A DNA stretch of 64,000 bases, from contig NZ_CP017075.1 in assembly GCF_001742225.1 (NCBI RefSeq), positions 1,364,001 through 1,428,000 of the forward strand, read 5' to 3'. The stretch is from Novosphingobium resinovorum (GTDB taxonomy: Bacteria; Pseudomonadota; Alphaproteobacteria; Sphingomonadales; Sphingomonadaceae). Positions 34,641 through 42,703 of this stretch are shown one piece after another. The notes below the pieces were generated by a model. That model saw only the letters and a program-made list of their open reading frames with translations, did no database searches and had not been told where the DNA came from. The translations under genes were made by a program, and so were the position numbers. Numbering within the stretch: the stretch's first letter is position 1; every line of letters begins with the position of its first letter.

Positions 34641-36050
34641 ATGGCCTCTCCCGCGCAGCCGATATCGAACCGCTCCCTTCTGGAGATGGACCGGGACCAC
34701 CTCATCCACCCCGTCACCTCCTTCCGCGCCCACGAGAGCCGCGGCGCCACGATCCTGCAGAGCGGCGATGGCATGTGGCTGACCGACATTGACGGTAACC
34801 GCGTGCTGGACGCCTTCGCGGGGCTGTGGTGCGTCAACGTCGGCTACGGCCAGGAAAGCATAGTGGAGGCCGCCGTCGAGCAGATGCGCCGCCTGCCTTA
34901 CGCCACCGGCTACTTCCACTTCGGCAGCGAACCGGCGATCCGGCTGGCCGAAAAACTGGTGTCGCTGACGCCCGAGGGCCTGAACCACGTGTTCTTCACG
35001 CTGGGCGGGTCGGACGCGGTGGACAGCGCGATCCGCTACATCACGCATTACTGGAACGCGGTGGGCCAGCCTTCGCGCAAGCAGTTCATCGCGCTGGAGC
35101 GCGGCTATCACGGATCGAGCACCACCGGCTCGGGCCTGACCGCGCTGGCGAACTTCCATCGCAATTTCGACGTGCCGCTCAAGTGGCAGCACCATATCCC
35201 CTCGCCGTACGGCTATCGCAGCGATGCGGCGGATGATGCCGAACTGATCGCACAGTCGGTCGGCCACCTGAAGACCAAGGTTGCGCAGCTTGGCAACGAG
35301 AACGTCGCTGCTTTCTTCTGCGAGCCGATCCAGGGTTCGGGCGGCGTGGTCGTGCCGCCCAAGGGCTGGCTCAAGGCTATGCGCGATTGTTGCACTGACC
35401 TTGGCATCCTGTTCGTGGCCGACGAGGTCATCACCGGCTTCGGCCGCACCGGGCCCCTGTTCGCCTGCGAGGCGGAAGGCGTCAGCCCCGACCTGATGAC
35501 GCTCGCCAAGGGCCTGACCGCCGGTTACGCGCCGATGGGCGCGCTGATGATGTCGGACAAGGTCTATCATGGCATCGCCGACGGCGCTTCGCCCGACCTC
35601 GCGATCGGCCATGGGCTTACCTATTCCGGTCACCCGGTCAGCGCCGCGATCGGGCTGGAAGTGCTTCGCCTCTACCTCGACGGCGGCATCCTCGCCAACG
35701 GGCAGAGCGTAAGCGCAAAGTTCGAGACGGGCCTTGCCGCCCTTTCCGACCACCCACTGGTGGGCGATACGCGCGGGCGAGGAATGCTCGGCGCGATCGA
35801 ACTCGTTGCAGACAAGGCCAGCAAGGCGCGGTTCGCCCCCGAACTGAAACTCGCCGACCGCCTGTTTGCCGCAGGTTACGGAAATGGCGTCATATTCCGA
35901 GCATTCGCGGACAACATCATTGGCCTTGCGCCGGCGCTGTGTTGCTCTGATGATGAGATGGAAATGATATTCGCGCGCATACGGAAGACGCTGGATGGCC
36001 TCCTTGAGGAATCCGACATCCGTAAAGCGATCGGGTCGCAACAGGGATAA
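34641..36050 (+). CDS. Class III omega-aminotransferase
   Basis: A 469-residue PLP enzyme of the aspartate-aminotransferase-fold class III family (omega-amino acid:pyruvate / polyamine transaminases). Motifs are the PLP-phosphate region FFTLGGSDAVDSAIR, RGYHGSS, the aspartate of VADEVITGFGRTGPLF and the Schiff-base lysine in TLAKGLTAGYAPMG. It would convert an omega-amine to an aldehyde that the succinate-semialdehyde dehydrogenase can take. It begins after the terminator, so a promoter must lie in 34506-34640. The Lrp-type regulator follows after seven bases. Confidence 0.9.
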   Translation: MASPAQPISNRSLLEMDRDHLIHPVTSFRAHESRGATILQSGDGMWLTDIDGNRVLDAFAGLWCVNVGYGQESIVEAAVEQMRRLPYATGYFHFGSEPAIRLAEKLVSLTPEGLNHVFFTLGGSDAVDSAIRYITHYWNAVGQPSRKQFIALERGYHGSSTTGSGLTALANFHRNFDVPLKWQHHIPSPYGYRSDAADDAELIAQSVGHLKTKVAQLGNENVAAFFCEPIQGSGGVVVPPKGWLKAMRDCCTDLGILFVADEVITGFGRTGPLFACEAEGVSPDLMTLAKGLTAGYAPMGALMMSDKVYHGIADGASPDLAIGHGLTYSGHPVSAAIGLEVLRLYLDGGILANGQSVSAKFETGLAALSDHPLVGDTRGRGMLGAIELVADKASKARFAPELKLADRLFAAGYGNGVIFRAFADNIIGLAPALCCSDDEMEMIFARIRKTLDGLLEESDIRKAIGSQQG

Positions 36051-36057
36051 GACAGAC

Positions 36058-36552
36058 ATGACACTGGGCCTCAAGCTCGACCGCATCGACCTCAAGATTC
36101 TGGCCCAGCTCCAGCGTTCGGGCCGCATGACCAATGTCGAGCTGGCCGACGCGGTCGGCCTGTCGCCCAGTCCCTGCCTGACGCGGGTGAAACGGCTTGA
36201 AAAGGCCGGGTTCATCGGCGGCTACAGCGCCCAGATCAACCTCGACAAGCTGGGCGAGATGCTGACGGTGTTCACCGAAGTGACCCTGACCGAGCACCGT
36301 TCAGGAGACTTCTCACGCTTCGAGACGAAGATCCGCAAGATCGACGAGATCGTCGAATGCCATCTGGTCAGCGGCGGCTACGACTACCTCCTGAAATTCG
36401 TGGCGCGCGGCGTCGCCCATTACCAGCAGATCGTCGAGGCCATGCTCGAGGGTGACTACGGCATCGAGAAATACTTCAGCTATGTCGTCATCAAGTCGCC
36501 CTTCATCAAGCAGCATTACCCGATCCAGAAGCTGTTCGGCGAGCAACACTGA
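36058..36552 (+). CDS. Lrp/AsnC-family transcriptional regulator
   Basis: A 164-residue regulator with N-terminal helix-turn-helix (DRIDLKILAQLQRSGRMTNV followed by LADAVGLSPSPCLTRVKRLE) and C-terminal RAM/effector domain (about residues 70-150). Members sense amino acids and control their transport and catabolism. It lies in the same transcription unit as the transaminase and amidohydrolase, so it is the most likely local regulator of the cluster. ATG 36058 is used because the upstream open frame overlaps the transaminase. Confidence 0.92.
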   Translation: MTLGLKLDRIDLKILAQLQRSGRMTNVELADAVGLSPSPCLTRVKRLEKAGFIGGYSAQINLDKLGEMLTVFTEVTLTEHRSGDFSRFETKIRKIDEIVECHLVSGGYDYLLKFVARGVAHYQQIVEAMLEGDYGIEKYFSYVVIKSPFIKQHYPIQKLFGEQH

Positions 36553-36560
36553 AGGCTGAC

Positions 36561-37721
36561 ATGACGACCATCGACGACCTCCTTCCCGGCCTGATCGCGT
36601 TTCGCCGGGACATTCACGCACACCCCGAACTCGGCTTCGAGGAGAAGCGCACCGCCGCCGCCATCGCCCGCGAACTGCGCGCGATCGGGCTTGAAGTCCA
36701 CGAAGGCATCGGCGGCACCGGCCTCGTCGGCGTGCTGAAGAACGGCACTTCGCCTCGCGCCATCGGCCTGCGCGCCGACATGGACGCGCTGTCGATCCAC
36801 GAACAAACGGGCCTTCCCTACGCCAGTTGCACGCACGGCGTGTTCCACGGCTGCGGGCATGACGGGCACGTCGCCATGCTGCTGGGCGCGGCGCAGCACC
36901 TGGCCCGCACGAAGGCTTTCGACGGCACCGTCAACTTCATCTTCCAACCCGCCGAGGAAGGCCTTGGCGGCGCGCGCGAGATGGTGGCCGAGGGGCTGTT
37001 CGAGCGCTTCCCGTGCGACCGCGTGTTCGCGCTGCACAACTGGCCCGACCTGCCCGCTGGCACCGTCGCCACCCGCCCCGGCCCGATCATGGGCGCGGCC
37101 GACAAGTTCGAGATCGTACTGACCGGCAAGGGCGGCCACGCCGCGATTCCCCACAACACGCCCGACGCGATCCTCGCCGCATCCACGCTGGTTACCCAGC
37201 TCAACAGCATCGTTGCGCGGTGCATCCCGGCGATGTCCTCGGCGGTGCTGTCGGTGACGCAAATCCACGCCGGCCATGCGCATAATGTGCTGCCCGCAGA
37301 GGTGACCATCGTGGGCACCGTGCGCACTTTCGATCCGGCGGTACAGGATACCATCGAGGCGCGTTTGCGGGAGATGACGCACGGCGTTGCCGCGTCTTTC
37401 GGCCTCACCTCGGCGATCGACTACGACCGCTACTACCCCGCTACGATCAACGATGCCGACGCCGCCGCCGAGGCACTGCAGATCGCCGCTGGGGTCGCTA
37501 CCGCACAACTTGCCTCGGAACCTGCGTTCACCTCGGAAGACTTCGCCTTCATGCTGCACGCCTGCAAGGGCGCCTACCTGTGGCTGGGGCAAGGCTGCGG
37601 CCCCGGTTCACCGCCACTGCACAATCCGGGATATGACTTCAACGACGACATTCTAGCCACCGGTCTGCGCCTCCACGTTGCACTCGTCGAAGCGTTGCTG
37701 GGTGCGGATGAAAAGGCGTGA
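36561..37721 (+). CDS. M20-family amidohydrolase (hippurate/N-acyl amino acid hydrolase)
   Basis: A 386-residue zinc-dependent amidohydrolase. M20D motifs are visible: HPELGFEEKRT, GLRADMDALSI, metal site HGCGHDGHVAMLLGAA, catalytic QPAEEGLGGAREM, ALHNWPDLPAG and GGHAAIPHNTPDAI. It cleaves N-acyl amino acids to the free amino acid and fatty/aryl acid. Together with an amine oxidase and a transaminase this points to an N-acylated substrate for the whole cluster (inference). Nine bases separate it from the Lrp gene. Confidence 0.92.
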   Translation: MTTIDDLLPGLIAFRRDIHAHPELGFEEKRTAAAIARELRAIGLEVHEGIGGTGLVGVLKNGTSPRAIGLRADMDALSIHEQTGLPYASCTHGVFHGCGHDGHVAMLLGAAQHLARTKAFDGTVNFIFQPAEEGLGGAREMVAEGLFERFPCDRVFALHNWPDLPAGTVATRPGPIMGAADKFEIVLTGKGGHAAIPHNTPDAILAASTLVTQLNSIVARCIPAMSSAVLSVTQIHAGHAHNVLPAEVTIVGTVRTFDPAVQDTIEARLREMTHGVAASFGLTSAIDYDRYYPATINDADAAAEALQIAAGVATAQLASEPAFTSEDFAFMLHACKGAYLWLGQGCGPGSPPLHNPGYDFNDDILATGLRLHVALVEALLGADEKA

Positions 37722-37870
37722 TTCCGCGGCAATACCACGAATTCTGTCGCGACCCGATTTTCGCACGAATCTGCCGCCAACAACGCAACTGCAACACAAA
37801 ACGCCGGAGCCAGAACATAGCCTGATCCGTGTCAATTCGATGAATTTCAGCCACATGATGGAGACGACCC

Positions 37871-38611
37871 ATGCGCCTTAAGCTTGCTCCCCTCGTCGCA
37901 GTTGCGGCTGCCGGCATGATCCTGCCGACCGCCGCTGCCGACGCGCACGGCATCTGGTTCGAGCAGCGCGCCAAGCAGCTCGTCATCGTCTACGGCATCG
38001 GCGCCGACGATCTGGAAACCGTCAAGCGCCTGCCTATGATGGAAAAGATCAAGGCCTACGACGCGGACTACCAGCCCATCGCCGCCAGCGCCCGAGCCTT
38101 TGGCCCGGCCGTGGTCGTCGACACCGATGCTCAGCCGACGGTCGCCGCAGCGGTCCTGCCCTACGGCGTGTGGTCGCGCGTGGGCGATGGCGAGTTCGAG
38201 AAGAAGACGCTGGAGGAAATGCCCAACGCCACGGTTTCCACCAAGAACGTCAAGTACGCGGTCTCGATCCAGGGCCCGCTGACCAAGCCGCTCGCCGCCC
38301 TGCCTGACCAGACGCTGCAGATCATTCCCGTAGGCGAGATCCCGGCTATGCTAGGCTCGCCGCTCAAGTATCAGGTACTCTACATGGGCAAGCCGATCGC
38401 GGGCGCGCGCATGATCAACGACATGATCAACGATCCTGACGCCAAGGAGCAGATGACCGGCGCCGACGGCACCCTGACGATGCCGGTGCGCAACCAGGGC
38501 CTCAACGTGATCCGCGCCGTCTACGACGGGCCGACCGACCAGCCCAAGCTCTACAAGCAGATCGAACACACCGCCACGCTGTCGTTCGTGCTGCCTCACA
38601 AGCCCGAATAA
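37871..38611 (+). CDS. DUF4198-family periplasmic protein
   Basis: A 246-residue secreted protein. The signal peptide ends around AAADAHGIWF (residue about 23-26), leaving the DUF4198-typical N-terminal HGIWFEQR, a histidine at the mature end. The C-terminal half contains GSPLKYQVLYMGKPIAGARM and TLTMPVRNQGLNVIRAVYDG, an Ig-like fold. The family includes NikK-type components of nickel/cobalt uptake. The start ATG 37871 follows GGAGACGACCC. It heads a four-gene unit with the HupE/UreJ gene. Confidence 0.82.
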   Translation: MRLKLAPLVAVAAAGMILPTAAADAHGIWFEQRAKQLVIVYGIGADDLETVKRLPMMEKIKAYDADYQPIAASARAFGPAVVVDTDAQPTVAAAVLPYGVWSRVGDGEFEKKTLEEMPNATVSTKNVKYAVSIQGPLTKPLAALPDQTLQIIPVGEIPAMLGSPLKYQVLYMGKPIAGARMINDMINDPDAKEQMTGADGTLTMPVRNQGLNVIRAVYDGPTDQPKLYKQIEHTATLSFVLPHKPE

Positions 38612-38636
38612 GCCCTGCCCCAACGGAGTACCGTTC

Positions 38637-39014
38637 ATGAAGAAGACCCTCGCTCTCCTCCTCGGCCTCTCGGCACTTGGCCTTTCCGCGTCCGCCGACG
38701 CCCACGGCCTTACCAAGCCGCAGCACGGCGGCGTCGTCCAGATGAACGGCGAGACGCTGTTCGAGCTGGTGCGCGGCCCCACCGGTGTCTCACTCTACCT
38801 GATCGACGAAGACGAGCCGGTTGCCGCGTCCAGCATGACCGCCAAGCTCAGCATCACCGCCAAGGGCAAGAAGACCGACGTTCCCCTCGCCGCTGGAAAG
38901 GGCAACCAGTTCTTCGCCAAGGGCCTGAAGATCGCCGCCGGCAGCAACGTCGGCGTACAGGTGGTCAACAAGGCCAGCGGCGCCCGCTACGGCACCACCT
39001 TCATCATCAAGTGA
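38637..39014 (+). CDS. Small periplasmic protein, HG-rich N-terminus
   Basis: A 125-residue secreted protein with signal peptide MKKTLALLLGLSALGLSASA and mature start DAHGLTKPQHGGVVQ, whose two histidines at the new N-terminus resemble metal-capturing ends. The rest is a single beta-rich domain. It lies between DUF4198 and HupE/UreJ genes with 25- and 60-base spacers. Not recognised beyond this; a metal chaperone is plausible. Confidence 0.75.
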   Translation: MKKTLALLLGLSALGLSASADAHGLTKPQHGGVVQMNGETLFELVRGPTGVSLYLIDEDEPVAASSMTAKLSITAKGKKTDVPLAAGKGNQFFAKGLKIAAGSNVGVQVVNKASGARYGTTFIIK

Positions 39015-39074
39015 TGACCCCGGACCCGCGCGTTGCCAAAGCGCACGCGGGTCCGCCCAATCAAGGCTGACGAC

Positions 39075-39821
39075 ATGACCGACCCATTGCGTGGGGCGCG
39101 GCCGGATGGATCTTGGCTGTCCCGGCTGCGTCCGGCGGGCGGCCTGACGGCCCTCCTCGCGTCCTTGACCCTTTTCGCCGGTGATGCTATGGCGCACGGC
39201 GTGGCGGAGAGCGACAAGGCGTTCATCCAGGCCAATCCCGGCATAAACATCATCCCTTACATCTACCTCGGCGCCAAACACATGGTAACGGGGTACGATC
39301 ACCTGCTGTTCCTGTTCGGGGTGATCTTCTTCCTCTATCGCCTCAAGGACATCTGGGCTTACGTCACGCTCTTCGCGATCGGCCATAGCACCACCCTGCT
39401 GGCCGGCGTGATGTTCAACATCCACGCCAATCCCTTCGTGATCGATGCCATCATCGGCCTTTCAGTGGTCTACAAGGCGCTCGACAACCTCGGTGCGTTC
39501 CCGACCCTGCTGGGCTTCCAGCCCAACCAGAAGGCGGCCGTACTCATCTTCGGCTTCTTCCACGGCTTCGGCCTTGCCACCAAGCTTCAGGATCTCATCG
39601 CCTCACGCGACGGGCTATTCGCCAACCTCGTCAGCTTCAATGTCGGGGTGGAGATGGGCCAGGTCATCGCACTCAGCATTATTCTTATCCTGATGACGCT
39701 TTGGCGCCGCAGTTCCAGCTTCTCGCGCAGTGCCCTGATCGCAAACGCGGTCCTGATGTGCGCGGGCTTCATCCTCACCGGCTACCAGATCGCCGGCTTC
39801 TTCTCGGAGCAGACCGCATGA
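39075..39821 (+). CDS. HupE/UreJ-family membrane protein
   Basis: A 248-residue protein with a signal-like N-terminus ending DAMAHGVAESD, then six membrane helices. The family signature GAKHMVTGYDHLLFLFGVIF (His, Asp, His) and IFGFFHGFGLATKL with another His are visible; related proteins act in Ni/Co uptake or hydrogenase and urease maturation. No hydrogenase or urease genes are in the window. A TTG frame from 39033 is open, but ATG 39075 is the better start. It overlaps the next gene by four bases. Confidence 0.85.
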   Translation: MTDPLRGARPDGSWLSRLRPAGGLTALLASLTLFAGDAMAHGVAESDKAFIQANPGINIIPYIYLGAKHMVTGYDHLLFLFGVIFFLYRLKDIWAYVTLFAIGHSTTLLAGVMFNIHANPFVIDAIIGLSVVYKALDNLGAFPTLLGFQPNQKAAVLIFGFFHGFGLATKLQDLIASRDGLFANLVSFNVGVEMGQVIALSIILILMTLWRRSSSFSRSALIANAVLMCAGFILTGYQIAGFFSEQTA

Positions 39822-40447
39822 CGAGCGCAACCTACCCCGCCGGGACGCCCGGCACGCCTTATCAGGCTTCTCCCGCCGCACTCGGCAAGGCCACCTTGTG
39901 GGCTGGCATCGCGGCGGCAGCAATACTGACGCTCTTCGTCCTGCCTGCCGAATGGGGCATCGATCCCACCGGCGTCGGCAAGGCGCTGGGCCTCACCCGC
40001 ATGGCGGGCGGCGCCGAGGCGGATGAAACCGACAGCCCCGAAGTGGCGGCGGCGGCCAAGGCCACCAGCACCCTCGCCGTGCCCGATCAGAGCAAGCTCA
40101 ACATCGAAGCCCGTCAGGCCCTGCGCAGCGACGAGAAGACGCTGACCCTGCCGCCTCACTCCGGCGTCGAGATCAAGGCGCACATGGTCAAGGGCGATCA
40201 CCTGATCTTCGAGTGGTCCTCCACCGGCCCGATCCGCATGGACATGCACGGCGAGCCCAAGGGCGGCAAGGACGGCGAGTTCACCTCCTACTGGAAGCAG
40301 AAGGACATGAGCGGCGCCAAGGGTTCGTTCACCGCGCCCTTCGAAGGCACGCACGGCTGGTACTGGCGCAACGGCGGCGAGACGCCGGTGACGATCAAGC
40401 TGAAGACCTCGGGCTTCTATCAGGACCTGTTCGAACCGGCTGAATGA
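39818..40447 (+). CDS. Membrane-anchored periplasmic protein downstream of HupE/UreJ
   Basis: A 209-residue protein with one membrane segment (AALGKATLWAGIAAAAILTL, about 24-43, plus FVLP) and a periplasmic domain of about 150 residues with WSSTGPIRMDMHGEP and APFEGTHGWYWRNGGETPVT, which looks like a beta-sandwich. It is encoded overlapping HupE/UreJ (ATGA), so the two products probably work together. Such anchor proteins often accompany HupE/UreJ_2 genes; function undefined. Confidence 0.8.
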   Translation: MTSATYPAGTPGTPYQASPAALGKATLWAGIAAAAILTLFVLPAEWGIDPTGVGKALGLTRMAGGAEADETDSPEVAAAAKATSTLAVPDQSKLNIEARQALRSDEKTLTLPPHSGVEIKAHMVKGDHLIFEWSSTGPIRMDMHGEPKGGKDGEFTSYWKQKDMSGAKGSFTAPFEGTHGWYWRNGGETPVTIKLKTSGFYQDLFEPAE

Positions 40448-40484
40448 GCCGGTTCCCCCGCATCTTAAACATTGGAGTTTTCCC

Positions 40485-41210
40485 GTGACCGGCTTAGCCC
40501 AGATCGACCGTTATGCCCTCGATCGCAAACCATCCTTCGTGGACCTGCGCGATTTTGCCGAAGCTTCGCAAGGCAAGGTCGCCGCGCGCGGGGACTACCT
40601 TTCCAGCCGCGCCGCGCTTTACGAGAACGGCGTGGAAGGTCCGGTCGGCCTGATCGCGCTCGATGCCGCCTCTGGTTCGATCGAAGCCATCGCCAGTGAC
40701 GAGTTCGTGCTCGTTCTCGAAGGCGAACTGACGCTTGGCGATGTGGTGCTGACCAGGGGCGCCGCGGCCGTCATCGCTCACGGCACTAGCTTCGCGTGGA
40801 CCGCTGCGGCGGAGACGCTGGCGGTTTACATGCGCTATCCCGAAAGCGCACCCTCCGATGCGGGCATCACCGCGATCAGCAAGGACCCGGCTTACGTTCC
40901 CTCGAACAAGCCCGCGCCCGAGGTGCTGATCGGCCCCGCGCCGGAATGCCGCAACTTTAACGACTACCGCGTCGACGAAGGCCGGTTCGTCTGCGGCACC
41001 TGGGCCTCCACCGCCTATCGCCGCCACGGCTTCGCCTATGGCCATTACGAGATCATGCACCTCGTCGAAGGCTCGGTGACGCTGGAGGACGCCGGGTTGG
41101 AGCAGACCTTCCAGACCGGCGCGACGATCCTTGCCGAGCGCGGATCGCACTGTGCGTGGGACAGCCGCGAAGACGTGGCCAAGCTCTTCGCGATCTACCG
41201 AGCGGGCTGA
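40485..41210 (+). CDS. Bicupin protein (paralogue of 4566-5288)
   Basis: A 241-residue two-cupin protein. It shares with the first copy the plan and several blocks: GAAAVIAHGTSFAWTA in cupin 1, PAPECRNFNDYRVDEGRF then CGTWASTAYRR between the barrels, and IMHLVEGSVTLEDAG followed by TILAERGSHCAWDSRE in cupin 2. The GTG start at 40485 follows TTGGAGTTTTCCC. It sits downstream of the metal-handling unit. Function unknown. Confidence 0.82.
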   Translation: MTGLAQIDRYALDRKPSFVDLRDFAEASQGKVAARGDYLSSRAALYENGVEGPVGLIALDAASGSIEAIASDEFVLVLEGELTLGDVVLTRGAAAVIAHGTSFAWTAAAETLAVYMRYPESAPSDAGITAISKDPAYVPSNKPAPEVLIGPAPECRNFNDYRVDEGRFVCGTWASTAYRRHGFAYGHYEIMHLVEGSVTLEDAGLEQTFQTGATILAERGSHCAWDSREDVAKLFAIYRAG

Positions 41211-41375
41211 TCGTCTTGCAAACCTGGAATTTCTGCGGCGTCGTCCCTCGTGGGGATGGCGCCGCAGAAGCATTGGGCGTGCGCTTTAAGTACTGCAAGG
41301 CGGCTGTCTTCAGGGTTAAATGCCGAATAATGGAGATACCGTTTCCCTCGGTTAAAGACACCAAGGGGAAAGCGC

Positions 41376-42620
41376 ATGGATGAGCTTACGACAAGCAGAC
41401 TTTTGCGACGTAATTTTCTGAAGGGCAGCGGGGTCGCTGCCGCTGCGGCCATCGTCGCCCCCATTCCCACACGTGCCGCTGCGCCAGCCCCTATTCCGAT
41501 CAACCCGGCGACGGTGCCAGGGCCGAAAGTTCGCCAGCGCGCATCGCTGGCACCCATCCGCGCCTCCATGGACCGGATGATATCTCTGGAAGCGTGCCTG
41601 CGCCCGTTCCGTCCCCAAGGCCCTCGTATCGAGATCGAAAGGATGGGCAGCAAGGCCATCGTTCACAGCTATGGCCACGGCGGTAGCGGTTGGTCGCTGA
41701 GCTGGGGTGCTGGAAGGCACGCGACGATGTTGGCGCAATCCACCGGTGCACGTGAGGTCGCCGTAATCGGCGCCGGCGCGATCGGATTGACCACAGCCGT
41801 CGTCGCTCAGCGCGCGGGCCTGAAGGTCAAAATCTATACCAGAGACATGATCCCCCACGTGCGCTCGTTCCGCGCCACCGGAGTGTACTCACCAAGTGCC
41901 CGCATCGTGGCCCTCGAGCACGCGACGCCGCAATTTCGCAAGATGTGGGAGGACTGGGCGCGCTACTCGTACTATCAGTACAATTCCATGCTCGGCCTGC
42001 CCGGCACTCCCGTCGAATGGGTAGACACCTACAAGATGTCGGACACACCCTTCGCACAGGGATCATCGCTCTACACCCATGCGCCTTATCCGAACGAGCC
42101 GGAATATCCGCATCTCGAAGAAGAGCACACGCCCGACCTGATGTCGGCGATGCAGGACCTAACGCAGGATCAGCATCCTTTCCCGGTGCCATATGTGCGC
42201 CGCATGAACACGATGATGTTCAATATTCCCGCCCACGCAAGCGCGCTGTTAAACGAGTTTCTGGCTCGGGGCGGGGAGATCGTTATCCGCGAGTTCGAGA
42301 ACCACAGACAGTTCCAGGAACTGCCGGAAAGGACGATAATACATTCGACCGGCTACGCGGCGAAGGCCCTCCTTGGAGACAATTCGATGGTGCCGGTCCG
42401 CGGTCAGACGGCGCGCCTCATTCCACAACCTGAAGTGGACTACGCCATCAGCTACGATTCCCAGAATGTGTACACGGTGCCACGCCGCGACGGGATGATC
42501 GTGCAGGAGTGGTCGCAAGGTGACTACGGGAATGAAAAGGAAACCGCCTATCTCGACGCGACACGGAGTTCGGTCGCCAAGATCGCCAGGATGATGGAGG
42601 CAATGAGCAACCGCTCCTGA
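41376..42620 (+). CDS. Tat-exported FAD-dependent oxidase (D-amino-acid oxidase-like)
   Basis: A 414-residue protein with a Tat signal LLRRNFLKGSGVAAAAAIVA, then a proline/alanine-rich linker, then an FAD motif VAVIGAGAIGLTTAVVAQRA only near residue 128. The C-terminal half carries the DAO features NTMMFNIPAHASALLNEFLA, ERTIIHSTGYAAKALLGD and VPRRDGMIVQEW. D-amino acid oxidases deaminate D-amino acids with oxygen. Export by Tat fits a folded FAD enzyme in the periplasm. It is single, after a 165-base gap, and ends in a terminator shared with the converging copB. Confidence 0.88.
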   Translation: MDELTTSRLLRRNFLKGSGVAAAAAIVAPIPTRAAAPAPIPINPATVPGPKVRQRASLAPIRASMDRMISLEACLRPFRPQGPRIEIERMGSKAIVHSYGHGGSGWSLSWGAGRHATMLAQSTGAREVAVIGAGAIGLTTAVVAQRAGLKVKIYTRDMIPHVRSFRATGVYSPSARIVALEHATPQFRKMWEDWARYSYYQYNSMLGLPGTPVEWVDTYKMSDTPFAQGSSLYTHAPYPNEPEYPHLEEEHTPDLMSAMQDLTQDQHPFPVPYVRRMNTMMFNIPAHASALLNEFLARGGEIVIREFENHRQFQELPERTIIHSTGYAAKALLGDNSMVPVRGQTARLIPQPEVDYAISYDSQNVYTVPRRDGMIVQEWSQGDYGNEKETAYLDATRSSVAKIARMMEAMSNRS

Positions 42621-42643
42621 GACGGTTCCCGTTACAGCACGTG

Positions 42644-42675
42644 CAAGGCCGCCTTTTTAGCCAAAGGCGGCCTTG
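42644..42675. terminator. Bidirectional terminator between the FAD oxidase and copB
   Basis: Perfect 13-bp stem CAAGGCCGCCTTT / AAAGGCGGCCTTG with a six-base loop, followed by TTCATTTT. It lies between two convergent genes, 24 bases after the oxidase stop and 28 bases from the copB stop, and can serve both. Confidence 0.85.
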
Positions 42676-42703
42676 TTCATTTTCGGGCGGTTGCTGCAAA
42701 GTC

